From JALZVT01 sp964611345 (GTDB lineage Bacteria; Pseudomonadota; Gammaproteobacteria; Pseudomonadales; Azotimanducaceae), in the NCBI GenBank assembly GCA_964611345.1, contig CAZSYU010000027.1, positions 1-45,021 on the forward strand: a stretch of DNA of 45,021 bases, in the 5' to 3' direction. The position numbers and the translations under genes were made by a program. This document shows positions 35,001-41,577 of the stretch, piece by piece. A model generated the notes under the pieces. The model searched no databases. It saw only the letters and a list, made by a program, of their open reading frames with translations, and had not been told where the DNA came from. Numbering within the stretch: position 1 is the first letter of the stretch; every line of letters starts with the position of its first letter.

Positions 35001-36805
35001 GTGGAGGCAGGCTGTGTGCCACCATCAATAGCTTCGATGGTAAGTGTCACTGATCCAAAGGCGTCAGGAACAACATCAACGGTTAGGGTAGAACCGGTGA
35101 TCGTGGCGTTTACTAAACCACTCGGGTTAGCAGACGCCACAGAATAGCTTAGCGAATCAAGGTCAACATCGGAAAACGCGTTGACCAACGATACAACAGC
35201 AGAACCTGTATCTTCCGCAATCGTCACAGGCGCCAGCGGCTGATTGACCACGGGGACATCGTTGATGGGGTTAACAACCACACTCACAGATTCAGCAGGT
35301 GCTGATGCGGCACCGTCACTCACATTGATGAGCACCGTCGCCGTACCAGACTGATCCTGGATAGTGTCAAACGACAGTATGGAACCACTAACACTCGCGT
35401 TGACTACGCCGCCAGGATTGATGGATACAACAGTGTAGAAAAGCGACGGGCTATCAACATCGTCGTATATGGTGTTCAAATCGAAAGTAGGCAGCCCGGC
35501 TGACTGATCTTCATCAATAGTGACGACACCAATAGAACCTGTTTTTACAGGGGCATCGTTAATTTCCTGCACAATTACCGTAAGTGTAGAAGTGGCAGTG
35601 GCGCCGGAAGCGTCTTCGGCAGTTACTTCAAATTCGGTTGTACCACTCCCGTCAGCGATGCTCGCAAAAGTCAGCAATGATCCACCAATACTGGCATTGA
35701 TAACACCAGGGACCGTTTCCGTCAGCGTGTAAGTCAGTGCCTCGCCGTCTGCATCAGAAAAGTGGTTGTTCAGATCGATGGGCGCCATGCCAGTTTGATC
35801 TTCCGCAAAAGTGCGGCTGCCTAACTCCTGAGTGACCAAAGGCAAGTCGTTAACAGCGACAACGTCAATAGTAAGCGTGTCACTGATACCAGGGCTCAGG
35901 CCATCTGAGGCATCAACTACAAGAGTCACGACGCCATTCGCATTCGGTATCAACGTCAACTCTAGATCATCGCCCGCAGTCTGTGCGTTAACGATACCGG
36001 TGGGACTAGGCAACAACGTATAGAATATCGTGCTATCGACATCAGCAAAGATAGTGCCCAAATCGATCGTTAGCGTACCGGGTGTGTCCTCTGGCGTTGA
36101 AATTGAGCCGAGTGAGCCTATGAGTACTGGTGGATCATTGACCTCATCAACAAAGAAACCCGCATCTGTACATATCTGAGCATGAACACCATCGTTGGCG
36201 CAAACGCGCACGTTGTTGTTGCCATGGGCGTTAGGAATCGTCTGTATATCCAGAAAATTCCCGTTCAACACAACGTCTATAGCAGCCGGGTTGGTTTGAG
36301 AATCAATGATGAAGCCGAGCGTGTCTCCATCAACATCTCTAAAATGATCGAGGAGATTGATGGACGGGAGCGCCCCGTCATCTTCCGAAAGATTGTTAAA
36401 TGGTATCGGGTTAAATACCTCGGGGGCATCAGGCGAGCCAATGATTTCACCTGTCACTGTATGAGTAATAGACTGGTTCGCAAAATCCGTGACGGTGAGA
36501 TCAAAACTGAAGGGGCCAAACTGGTCCGGCTGGCCAATGATCTGGATATTGGCACCGCCTTGCCCGGTTAGGTTTACGAACAGAATATTCGACGGAACGG
36601 AAGATACAGAGTAGCTAAGAAACGCTCCAACCCCACCAGTAAAAAATGCATTGAGGTTACCGCCAAGACCTGCATCTTCTGGAAATTCCAGATCGTCGAG
36701 ACCACCCGTATAAGAGGGCGGGACAGCATGTACCGCCAGAGTACTGCACAAAGATAACAACAGAGCAGTGCTCAGCGTCAGTGTACTTTTTATAAATCGT
36801 TTCAT
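29078..36805 (-). CDS. pilY1: Giant PilY1 with about 12 cadherin-like repeats, vWA and propeller domains
   Basis: A 2575-residue tip adhesin and priming factor of the type IV pilus; P. aeruginosa PilY1 has about 1160. A signal peptide (1-27) is followed by about 12 Ig/cadherin-like repeats of about 97 residues (30-1248), each with an SDVDGD-type acidic motif and ending in V-N-D-x-P. A Pro-rich linker (PTPPPPSAPP) leads to a von Willebrand A domain with MIDAS DDSGS at 1287-1291. The C-terminal PilY1 region holds a conserved RGD at 1924-1926, GANDGMLHAFDGG near 1990, and the calcium loop DTNLDGIAD (about 2242-2250) before YAGDLQG. A second calcium-like loop DFDNDGVIDSND lies near 2476. AGGAG precedes the ATG. 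It is cotranscribed with pilX upstream. Confidence 0.93.
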   Translation of the reverse strand: MKRFIKSTLTLSTALLLSLCSTLAVHAVPPSYTGGLDDLEFPEDAGLGGNLNAFFTGGVGAFLSYSVSSVPSNILFVNLTGQGGANIQIIGQPDQFGPFSFDLTVTDFANQSITHTVTGEIIGSPDAPEVFNPIPFNNLSEDDGALPSINLLDHFRDVDGDTLGFIIDSQTNPAAIDVVLNGNFLDIQTIPNAHGNNNVRVCANDGVHAQICTDAGFFVDEVNDPPVLIGSLGSISTPEDTPGTLTIDLGTIFADVDSTIFYTLLPSPTGIVNAQTAGDDLELTLIPNANGVVTLVVDASDGLSPGISDTLTIDVVAVNDLPLVTQELGSRTFAEDQTGMAPIDLNNHFSDADGEALTYTLTETVPGVINASIGGSLLTFASIADGSGTTEFEVTAEDASGATATSTLTVIVQEINDAPVKTGSIGVVTIDEDQSAGLPTFDLNTIYDDVDSPSLFYTVVSINPGGVVNASVSGSILSFDTIQDQSGTATVLINVSDGAASAPAESVSVVVNPINDVPVVNQPLAPVTIAEDTGSAVVSLVNAFSDVDLDSLSYSVASANPSGLVNATITGSTLTVDVVPDAFGSVTLTIEAIDGGTQPASTTLTVDITPVEDPPVVIAPINDISILEDQAISFITLDSVFSDPDGDALSYVVSSVTPTGILQANVSAGELRLLPIANAHGNVIVTVTATDPSGSSASDTVLVEIAPVNDAPFVIEPAPVSIEEDTNGVQTQDATAWFDDVDLPFDSLGYSIVGVTGDPVFAAGSVGISAAGTVTYELELNQSGFSDITVEVVDSAGETAETTLRVIVNPVNDPPFEIAPLPTQVTQEDLGAPQFSLAGVFGDDDIGFTGDVLTFSVTSGAASLLGNFSISGDNLVLTQAPNENGTATVVVTATDTEFATATTTVTVEVTPVNDGPTASPSAPTLVQIREDDPISFLPIGGLEIFFDDVDLTREGDSFSFQIVGGGTSPLFDAIGVTGNHLELDPTLNAVGFHTVQVVATDQGGLQSPPVDVPLEVLLVIVDAFDDVFTIAEGETDPAAQLIDVLANDTFGDPPTLIISAGITLDLGVAGIFEGASESPPTSLRDSSGVDFLAPNGSVEVVAGGTQVRYIPKDNYNGPDFFTYTIQDGDGDTSTARVDIVITADNDAPEAAVPPQFTMPQAGTLNVLAEGGLLSTAFDPENDTLDVIYLTTPDPLATLSFIPNADGSFQFTPLPGFSGDLSFDIRYRENATPNNLESATVTVLITVAPTPPPPSAPPAGEVEFDMQLSDVPLEDAISTEANVLVVMDDSGSMDWDMMTDQLAGLVLLDNFGGLRASNIRGRGTYYYYIYDLPTNLFSTRPVAPVQAEIDAEAGPGGDFFNNQHGVWRLRNPQFNTIYYNPEIEYQPWRGLDRNNLDFGNVNPAAAPLDPFQVNSPTIDLTATHSWNSTAVPLFRNVTTGRKTVVNNNVYLPYYWTTTAVGPDRPEWDERGTQVVIQGPGPLPNSKYPGGISRLDCSVDDGNPLECTLEQELQNFANWFSYYRAREYTAKAALGRAIAQTTNLRMGYAVLNDSNDREEIESLNSSFRTGHKAELLEQLYATTSNGGTPLRRALSRAGRHFECEAGDSFGSTTSSSPGSPACPVLPVPEGQCQNNFTLLFSDGTWNGSTSDINSADRQNTDADAASNGAENTAFDGGVFADNITGSLADIAMHFYERDLHPTLEDGVPTSARDINLAPAGSFLNEDEVMHQHMKTYTVGFGVTGAIELADLPNSGVNPGTGLPVINFSQPFNWGDPFNSNDAKIDDMLHAALNGRGQFLQANNPVLLAQAFQDAFEEFSDGSVSVSAVAFGSTQLRAGTVQYRGFFNLRFNTGDLETTLLLDEQTGLPPANPLVWSAADQLQGVNPNTRRIFTFDRQTFNGIPFRHADLNSDQQAMLSLLEVGYLRGDQSFEEPLGPFRARESVLGDIVNSAPRAIGRPQAIRRDRAPFPTNQLYSDFVAANENRRRVVYVGANDGMLHAFDGGFEDQTPNDNGTGNELFAFVPNKLIDSSQRFNNDLDQLPSLVYSHRFFVDGTPTIEDVFIRPNGNGVQTWRTLLAGGLRGGGKGYYALDITDPDFIATSEVNAAQSVLWEFTDADDTYPIDLNGVPEGGAVGAITDAAGLPVTDLGYTYSEPRIVLTNVDGTGAPAQKKWAVVFGNGYNSTAGIAKLFVLFVDDGVNGWQNGDFVKVNTGNGTIGTNPANPATNDPAAGIPNGLGQPSLIDTNLDGIADFAYAGDLQGHMYRFEIGDSDPSNWKAVQIFTASFDGSTSTRQAITAAPLVRKHPTQEGYIVTFGTGSYITEQDGISTDIESIYGIWDRFEAAPPTADAASKLTLLTEQTITNIADETAGVPVLRIVSRNSVDYIAGNTPTSNYGWFIDLDPVRASTTVQGNPNPDTGGLAPPNPQYPGERAIRRIIPRATALIITTVIPRDGNSCFRAPPGSLFFIDALTGGDPNRPVVDFDNDGVIDSNDLITIGGEQYTAGVLFEGEGSLVDPSILLGDGEIDFLIVNNSHSGSGTGAGGLFGNGTSNGPGTGVIGDGDRKTGRLSWWELTNE

Positions 36806-36840
36806 TAGTGAATACTCCTAGGGGTTAGCGACACTGCGAA

Positions 36841-37416
36841 TCAATTCGCTATCAGCCCAAAGCTGCTCTGCAAGAGCACTTGAGCTGTGTCACTACCACC
36901 CACTCCACGGGCGGTGATACGAAAAATGTTATAAGTTTTGATTAGGCTGGGCTGACCTTCACCGACGTTGCCTTCGTTGGCCTGTTGTTGGATAGTGGAC
37001 AAAAATTCGATCATGTACCGAGGTTGCGAATCGACGTTGGCAATGTTCACAGGGACCTGAACGGTTGTGCCTGATGTCCACACCCCGCCGTTTTGCCAGC
37101 GCGGTGTTACACCATAGGGCGCTGTTGTCCAAAGACCTGCCGCGCCATTGTTTGAAAACTCTGTGGTTTCTGGCGGATTATCAATCAGTCTCTGTTCTGC
37201 CTGGCGCAGCGCCATTTCCGCCGCCTGAAACGCCAGCACGCTGTCGTGTGCATTACGCGCCATGCGCTCTTCCAGACTGGTGGTTTGCACTGATGAGACG
37301 CCAATAATGGTCAGCACCAGCAACAGCACCAGGCTGATGAAGAGCGCAATGCCTTTTTGCGCCGCACTAAGAGAGTGCACACGTTGTGGCAACGAGGAAC
37401 GGGCAACAAACATCAT
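36841..37416 (-). CDS. pilX: Minor pilin assembly protein PilX
   Basis: A 191-residue type IV pilus minor pilin. The predicted cleavage follows QKG at residue 22, and the mature protein starts IALFISLVLLLVLTIIG, without Glu5, as is usual in the PilX_N family. The block TTSLEERMARN ... AFQAAEMALRQAE is the PilX signature. The C-terminal domain has no recognisable catalytic motif. It starts ATGATG, the first ATG overlapping the pilW stop by four bases (37413-37416). In Pseudomonas PilX joins FimU, PilV, PilW and PilE in a tip complex capped by PilY1, whose gene follows here after 35 bases. Confidence 0.9.
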   Translation of the reverse strand: MMFVARSSLPQRVHSLSAAQKGIALFISLVLLLVLTIIGVSSVQTTSLEERMARNAHDSVLAFQAAEMALRQAEQRLIDNPPETTEFSNNGAAGLWTTAPYGVTPRWQNGGVWTSGTTVQVPVNIANVDSQPRYMIEFLSTIQQQANEGNVGEGQPSLIKTYNIFRITARGVGGSDTAQVLLQSSFGLIAN

Positions 37417-38603
37417 AATTCAAACTCGCTGTTCCGAAGGCTAATTGTTTGGGTGAACGTCCGCGAAATGGGCTCGGGCGACTCAGACACCACATCGATC
37501 GTGTTAGCCTCGATAGAGACTCGCACGCTGCGAATAACGTTTACGCCAACACCTGCATAAGGCACATAGCGGTTGGCACTGGGCCGACCGTCGTTGGTTA
37601 TGGTGTCTATGCCAAATAACACCTGCAGATCGGAGATACCTTCAACCATTTCTACAGGCGCATCGGTGCCCCGCTTGAGCCAGAGTGACGTAATATTGTC
37701 GCCGCGATTGTTCAGGTTGGCGCTTTCTGCCACAAAATAGATATCTGTCAGCAATTGCGACACGACGCTGCCTTGCGAGCTGCCTGCGCTGTCGCTGCCG
37801 AAACTGATGCCTCGCACAGATAAATCTTTGGTCGGCGAATTAGCGAAAAGACCTATCCCGGAACCACGCGTAAGCGCTACATTGCCGCCGCCACCTACGG
37901 CTGTGATATTAAAAACAGTTGCCTGTTCACAATCGCTGATAACCGCGTAGTCGCCGGCTTCGAAAGGAACGTCGCCGGTGTTCTCAATCAGCACGGGGTT
38001 ATCTAATTCATCAACCTGTTGGGCAACACGCCAACCAGGGGCCAACTGATAGCGCACAACCAGAATATCGGTTCCAGGTACCAGGGTAGAAATATCGATG
38101 CCATTGCCGGGAACAATGGCGTTGATTGAACCGCCACCGCCACTCGAATTGCGTGGCAATTCAGCTAGAGAGGGTGTCCAGTCGCCAACGCCATTGCCGG
38201 CACCTGTTCCATCAAAACCTTGCACCGGAATCGTCATGTTCAACTCAAAGACCTGCTCCAAGTTTGCGTTCAACGTGGTATGAAGCTGATCGGGCTCCGC
38301 ATCACAGCCATAAAAACCTCCAACGCGGGTTGATCGAGAGATAAAGTCGAGCGCGTAACGCGCACTTTCCTGTAATCGCGACTGGCCGGTGATAAGTTCG
38401 TTAGTGCGGTTGTTGCCCACAAACAGCTGCACGATTCCTGCGGTAACCACAAGACCCAACGTAAGTGCCAACATGAGCTCAATCAGAGAAAAACCCTGGA
38501 CCCGACGGCCCAGGACTCGAGTACGAGAACTGGTGTAGATGCGCTGATTACTGGGCTTCATGGGTAATTTCATGTTTGCAATCTGTTTTGTTGTCGGGTT
38601 CAT
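37413..38603 (-). CDS. pilW: Minor pilin assembly protein PilW
   Basis: A 396-residue minor pilin. A long basic leader ends at G37, and the mature protein starts FSLIELMLALTLGLVVTAG with Glu at +5. The large C-terminal part has two cysteines in the usual PilW places (FYGCDAEP and ISDCEQA) and Gly/Asn-rich loops. The start at 38603 is 13 bases after the pilV stop and has only a weak ribosome site; ATGs at codons 11 and 15 are alternatives that leave the mature protein unchanged. Its TGA overlaps the pilX start. Confidence 0.91.
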   Translation of the reverse strand: MNPTTKQIANMKLPMKPSNQRIYTSSRTRVLGRRVQGFSLIELMLALTLGLVVTAGIVQLFVGNNRTNELITGQSRLQESARYALDFISRSTRVGGFYGCDAEPDQLHTTLNANLEQVFELNMTIPVQGFDGTGAGNGVGDWTPSLAELPRNSSGGGGSINAIVPGNGIDISTLVPGTDILVVRYQLAPGWRVAQQVDELDNPVLIENTGDVPFEAGDYAVISDCEQATVFNITAVGGGGNVALTRGSGIGLFANSPTKDLSVRGISFGSDSAGSSQGSVVSQLLTDIYFVAESANLNNRGDNITSLWLKRGTDAPVEMVEGISDLQVLFGIDTITNDGRPSANRYVPYAGVGVNVIRSVRVSIEANTIDVVSESPEPISRTFTQTISLRNSEFEL

Positions 38604-38615
38604 TTCAGTACGGCT

Positions 38616-39179
38616 TCAAGATTGGCTGTCGATCGAGATCGAGCGCTGACCAAAATTAGGATCATCCCACTGCACCATGATGGTGATAACGCCTGAGGTA
38701 CCATCCACGGCAATGCTGCCATCACCATTGGGTAAGCCTGGCTGCTCGGTGGGGTCTGGCAACACACCCGTGTTATGAAAATCAACACAGGCGCCATCCT
38801 CGACGTAACTACCGAGCGCGCATTTCCATACGGCCTGGTCAAACTCGACCATCTGCGCCGATGTGCATTCGCTCGCATTACAATTCGAGGAGTTGGGTGG
38901 ACCACCACCAATGACTACGCCGGCATAGTCTGAGCCTGAACCAATGGGTGTTCCGACGGGATTCGCACGAATACGATCCATCATGTCGTAAGCCAGCACT
39001 ACCGCTTCACTACGTAACAGCGCGCCGCGATTGTTTTGCAGGCTAACCATCTGCAGACCGGTAATGCCCAGCACGCCAATGCCCATTACGAGCACGGCAA
39101 CTAAAAGCTCAATCATGGAAAAGCCGCCTTGCCGGCGGAGTGCCTTCAACAACACCTTGTGTGGTCTAAATGTATTCAT
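38616..39179 (-). CDS. pilV: Minor pilin PilV
   Basis: A 187-residue minor pilin with leader MNTFRPHKVLLKALRRQG and cleavage before FSMIELLVAVLVMGIGVLG (G19/F20; Glu at +5). The VMGIGVLGITGLQ block with LRSEAVVLAYDMMDRIRANP (cut: AYDMMDRIRANP) is the PilV signature. Four or more cysteines in the C-terminal part suggest disulfides. The ATG at 39179 has GGGGAG about 8 bases upstream; an in-frame start eight codons earlier overlaps the fimU end and is less likely. It lies 11 bases after fimU. Confidence 0.9.
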   Translation of the reverse strand: MNTFRPHKVLLKALRRQGGFSMIELLVAVLVMGIGVLGITGLQMVSLQNNRGALLRSEAVVLAYDMMDRIRANPVGTPIGSGSDYAGVVIGGGPPNSSNCNASECTSAQMVEFDQAVWKCALGSYVEDGACVDFHNTGVLPDPTEQPGLPNGDGSIAVDGTSGVITIMVQWDDPNFGQRSISIDSQS

Positions 39180-39190
39180 CGTTATCTCCC

Positions 39191-39763
39191 CTAGTCCGGA
39201 CAATCCAGTTCGGAAATGTTCAAGCGGCCAATGACGCTGATATCCAGCTGGCGGCCTGGGTCTTCAAGCGTGTCGTTACTGCACAGGTCAAGCTGGCCAG
39301 TTGCTCCGAGAGTAAACAAACCACGGCCGTTAAAACTCAGCGTGGATACACCATCGAGAGCACCCTGGCCGTTGATGGTGGACAGCGACGCCGCATCATA
39401 AATACGCAAGTTCGAGTTGCAGTCACCGGGGTTACCCTCAACCACACAATATCCTTCGCCCCATTCGTTGCTGTTATCGCTACCCATTGCCTGCAGACTA
39501 ACGGTGCGGCCGCGACGCGTTGATTCGCTGCGCGCGTAAGCTATTGCTCCCGCGAAGGAGTTGGCATCAGCTGTGAGGCGCTGCTGAACGATGAAACCGT
39601 TAAATGCAGGCAAGCCCACACCAATAAGTACGGCGGCGATGGCCATGGACACCAATAGCTCTACAACAGTAAAGCCTGATGTTTTACTGCCTTCGCCAGA
39701 GTGATCCGGTCTCCGCCCTGTGAAGTATCTATCCCCTGATACCTGCTGAGCCTGATAGTGCAT
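39191..39763 (-). CDS. fimU: Minor pseudopilin FimU-like (GspH/FimT family)
   Basis: A 190-residue GspH-type pseudopilin, first of the fimU-pilV-pilW-pilX-pilY1 run. The predicted cleavage follows G30, giving mature FTVVELLVSMAIAAVLIGVG with Glu at +5. SFAGAIAYARSESTRRGRTVSL is the GspH/FimU signature, shown here as AIAYARSESTRRG. The C-terminus has a GRL motif (VIGRLNISELDC). The ATG at 39763 is chosen because upstream sequence is not pilin-like; the leader of 30 residues is long. The 266-base gap upstream to pilE holds hairpins and a CRP/Vfr-like site. FimT versus FimU naming rests on gene order. Confidence 0.85.
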   Translation of the reverse strand: MHYQAQQVSGDRYFTGRRPDHSGEGSKTSGFTVVELLVSMAIAAVLIGVGLPAFNGFIVQQRLTADANSFAGAIAYARSESTRRGRTVSLQAMGSDNSNEWGEGYCVVEGNPGDCNSNLRIYDAASLSTINGQGALDGVSTLSFNGRGLFTLGATGQLDLCSNDTLEDPGRQLDISVIGRLNISELDCPD

Positions 39764-39854
39764 AGCGTCGTGTGACCTGCATTCGGTTTTTAACGGAGGC
39801 AAGTGTAGGGAAGGCTTCAGCGCATTGATTGCGCTACCCGACCAGCGGTAAAGA

Positions 39855-39940
39855 ACCACCGGACAAGTGGTCAACGCTGGTTGTTAGGAAATACAACAGA
39901 GCGCAAAACCCCACTAGTTGTAGGCTTTTCGCTTACAACT
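39855..39940. repeat. Three small inverted repeats between pilE and fimU
   Basis: ACCAC/GTGGT at 39855-39871, GTTGT/ACAAC at 39880-39897 and AGTTGTA/TACAACT at 39916-39940. The last forms a good hairpin on the minus strand (seven pairs, then a mismatch and GC-GAAAA-GC). The second and third share the GTTGT/ACAAC arms. They may be leader structure of the fimU message or protein sites. Confidence 0.5.
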
Positions 39941-39977
39941 CGAACAGTTTCACAAAGAATTCAAAGCTAAATGTTCG

Positions 39978-40005
39978 AACACAAAAATCTGTTTTTGTGT
40001 TTTTT
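39978..40005 (+). terminator. Perfect 10-bp hairpin followed by a T-run
   Basis: AACACAAAAA (39978-39987), loop TCTG, TTTTTGTGTT (39992-40001), then TTTT. On the plus strand this is the shape of an intrinsic terminator, although the stem is AT-rich and no plus-strand gene ends nearby. On the minus strand it is just after pilE but lacks a following T-run. It may end antisense transcripts or stabilise the pilE 3' end. Confidence 0.45.
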
Positions 40006-40018
40006 AAGTTAGCGATTT

Positions 40019-40034
40019 TGTGACCTAGATCACG
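40019..40034. promoter_or_regulatory. CRP/Vfr-like binding site
   Basis: TGTGACCTAGATCACG has both half-sites TGTGA-N6-TCAC and the central CTAGA of the CRP/Vfr consensus. It overlaps the pilE stop codon and is about 260 bases upstream of fimU on the minus strand. Vfr controls pilus genes in P. aeruginosa. The match is seen; a role in fimU expression is inference. Confidence 0.5.
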
Positions 40035-40464
40035 TATCCCAGCTTTCGATCCAGCCGGCGTTATTTCGATTCCAGCGACGTTGACCATTGGAGCTGAACT
40101 CAAGTGGTCCATCTCCATCCATCACGCCTGTGCGTGGCGTTGCAGTCAACGTAAAAGTGTCACGCGTAGTAACCACCGTAAGTAGGTAGCGATCGCCGGA
40201 CAGTGGACGACAAATGTTGACGCCAACGCCACCAGAACCATCATCGCCACCCACATAAGTAAAGTTTTCGCTGGCGAAGCGTTCAAGCCCTTGCGCGCAC
40301 AACAACAAATCAGACATCGCCTCGCCGCGGTAGGTACTTTCGCTGTAGCTGGTGTAGATAGGTACCGCAATCGCAGATAACACGGCCAATATAGCCATTG
40401 CGATCAGCAATTCGATCAATGTAAACCCTGAGGTTTTCGCCGGTCTGGAAAAAAACGTGCGCAT
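40030..40464 (-). CDS. pilE: Type IV pilin-like minor pilin PilE
   Basis: A 144-residue type IV pilin protein with leader MRTFFSRPAKTSG and mature FTLIELLIAMAILAVLSAIAVP (G13/F14, Glu at +5). YTSYSESTYRGEAMSDLLLCAQGLERFASENFTY (cut: TYRGEAMSDLLLCAQ) matches the PilE/ComP minor pilin group. Two cysteines (LLLCAQ and NICRPL) likely form a disulfide. In Pseudomonas pilE ends the minor pilin operon; here it lies upstream of fimU on the same strand, separated by 266 bases, and next to fkpB as expected. It is too short and too Asp/Gly-rich in its loop to be confidently the major pilin. Confidence 0.87.
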   Translation of the reverse strand: MRTFFSRPAKTSGFTLIELLIAMAILAVLSAIAVPIYTSYSESTYRGEAMSDLLLCAQGLERFASENFTYVGGDDGSGGVGVNICRPLSGDRYLLTVVTTRDTFTLTATPRTGVMDGDGPLEFSSNGQRRWNRNNAGWIESWDT

Positions 40465-40565
40465 GGTAGATTTACCAAAGTGAGTTAATACCCAGTATGC
40501 GTGTTTGGCAGGCTAGCTCGATGTCTCTTGGGCTGAACGGTAGTTTTTTACCGATGAACTGACCT

Positions 40566-41030
40566 TCAACTGTTGACGGGTTCAACCTTTAGAATTGACA
40601 CGTCAAACACCAGGTCTCGACCAGCCAGCGGATGATTGAAGTCAACCTCTACGGTGTCGTCCCAAATTTTCTGCACTACCCCTGGCAGCTCACCATCTGG
40701 AGCAGCAAACGACACAATCAAACCGACTTCCAGCTCATCCGCATCGGGAAATCGGTTGCGAGGCAAACGTTGGACATTGCCAACAACCCGCTCGCCAAAG
40801 GCATTGGCCGCCGCTATGTGCAATTGCTCATCCGACCCGGCGACAAGCCCCAACAACGCGGCCTCAAAGCCCGGCAGCAAATTGCCATCCCCCATAACAA
40901 AGGTTGCCGGCTTGCCACGTCGAGTAGAGTCCACCTCGTCACCCTCGGGCAACAAAATGGAAAAGTGCAGCGTGACCGCCAGACCCTCGGCGATTTTAAG
41001 CGACTCGGAACTGCTAATCAGATCACTCAC
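40566..41030 (-). CDS. fkpB: FKBP-type peptidyl-prolyl isomerase FkpB (SlpA-like)
   Basis: A 154-residue FKBP prolyl isomerase and chaperone of the SlyD/FkpB type. Visible features are VTLHFSILLPEGDEVDST, MGDGNLLPGFEAALLGL, the insert-in-flap region QRLPRNRFP, and the C-terminal VDFNHPLAGRDLVFDVSILKVE (cut: DFNHPLAGRDLVFDV), all matching FkpB. The start is taken as the GTG at 41030, giving MSDLISSSE and overlapping the lspA stop by eight bases; an ATG at 41045 is an alternative. lspA-fkpB is a standard pair, but ispH, which usually follows, is absent here. Confidence 0.92.
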   Translation of the reverse strand: MSDLISSSESLKIAEGLAVTLHFSILLPEGDEVDSTRRGKPATFVMGDGNLLPGFEAALLGLVAGSDEQLHIAAANAFGERVVGNVQRLPRNRFPDADELEVGLIVSFAAPDGELPGVVQKIWDDTVEVDFNHPLAGRDLVFDVSILKVEPVNS

Positions 41031-41577
41031 CGGCACGCATCTCACGAAAAATCAAAACAAACCAGGTGGCGGCGCCGAGAAAGATTGCCGAGTCGGCTAC
41101 ATTAAAAGCTGGGAAGTAACTGGCGCCCCAGTGAAATTTGGCAAAGTCGACAACAAATCCGAGCACCGCACGATCAAGCATATTTCCGAGCGCACCGCCT
41201 AAAATAAGTGCAAAGGCCAATGCTTGAGCAATCTCAACCCGACGCAAGCGGCGTAACTCGAAAATTAGAAAGCCGCTAAATCCAACGGCCAATGCCACAA
41301 AACCCCAGCGCTGCCAGCCACCTGCATCATTTAGAAATGAAAACGCGGCGCCGTAGTTACGCCAGTAGACCCAGGAAAAAAACGGCAGCACCTCGAGCTC
41401 GCCACCCAGGGGTAAATGCTGCAGCACCAGTTTTTTGGTGTATTGATCAAGCGCAATGACCATGCCGGCAAGGCCGAGCCAACGCAGCGTCCAGGACCAG
41501 GGCGCTGGACTGTTCGTCTTTGTATTGACGTTTGTATTGGCGCTTTTATTGGCATGGCTAATCTGAGAATCACTCAT
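41023..41577 (-). CDS. lspA: Lipoprotein signal peptidase LspA
   Basis: Inner-membrane aspartyl protease (signal peptidase II) that removes lipoprotein signal peptides, such as that of BamD. The 184 residues have four membrane segments. The two catalytic Asp lie in GNMLDRAVLG and FNVADSAIF. DQYTKKLV and NYGAAFSFL are also diagnostic. The N-terminal 26 residues are a polar Asn/Thr-rich extension (NTNVNTKTN) coded by 12-bp repeats; E. coli LspA is 164 residues and lacks it. The ATG overlaps the ribF stop (ATGA), so ileS, usually between them, is missing. Confidence 0.95.
   Translation of the reverse strand: MSDSQISHANKSANTNVNTKTNSPAPWSWTLRWLGLAGMVIALDQYTKKLVLQHLPLGGELEVLPFFSWVYWRNYGAAFSFLNDAGGWQRWGFVALAVGFSGFLIFELRRLRRVEIAQALAFALILGGALGNMLDRAVLGFVVDFAKFHWGASYFPAFNVADSAIFLGAATWFVLIFREMRAGE
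41518..41553 (-). repeat. Three degenerate 12-bp tandem repeats in the 5' end of lspA
   Basis: CTTTGTATTGAC, GTTTGTATTGGC and GCTTTTATTGGC (plus-strand reading) lie head to tail and code the Asn/Thr/Ser-rich N-terminal extension. Neighbouring copies agree at 10 of 12 positions. Confidence 0.8.

Noticed and set aside
29078..36805. Repetitive-looking stretch considered as DNA repeats or a CRISPR-like array
   Set aside because: The repetition is at protein level only (about 97-residue domains); the DNA copies are too diverged, and there are no short identical repeats with spacers.
40465..40565. Sigma-54 promoter before pilE, expected because PilR is present
   Set aside because: No GG-N10-GC spacing was found on either strand in the 101-base gap.
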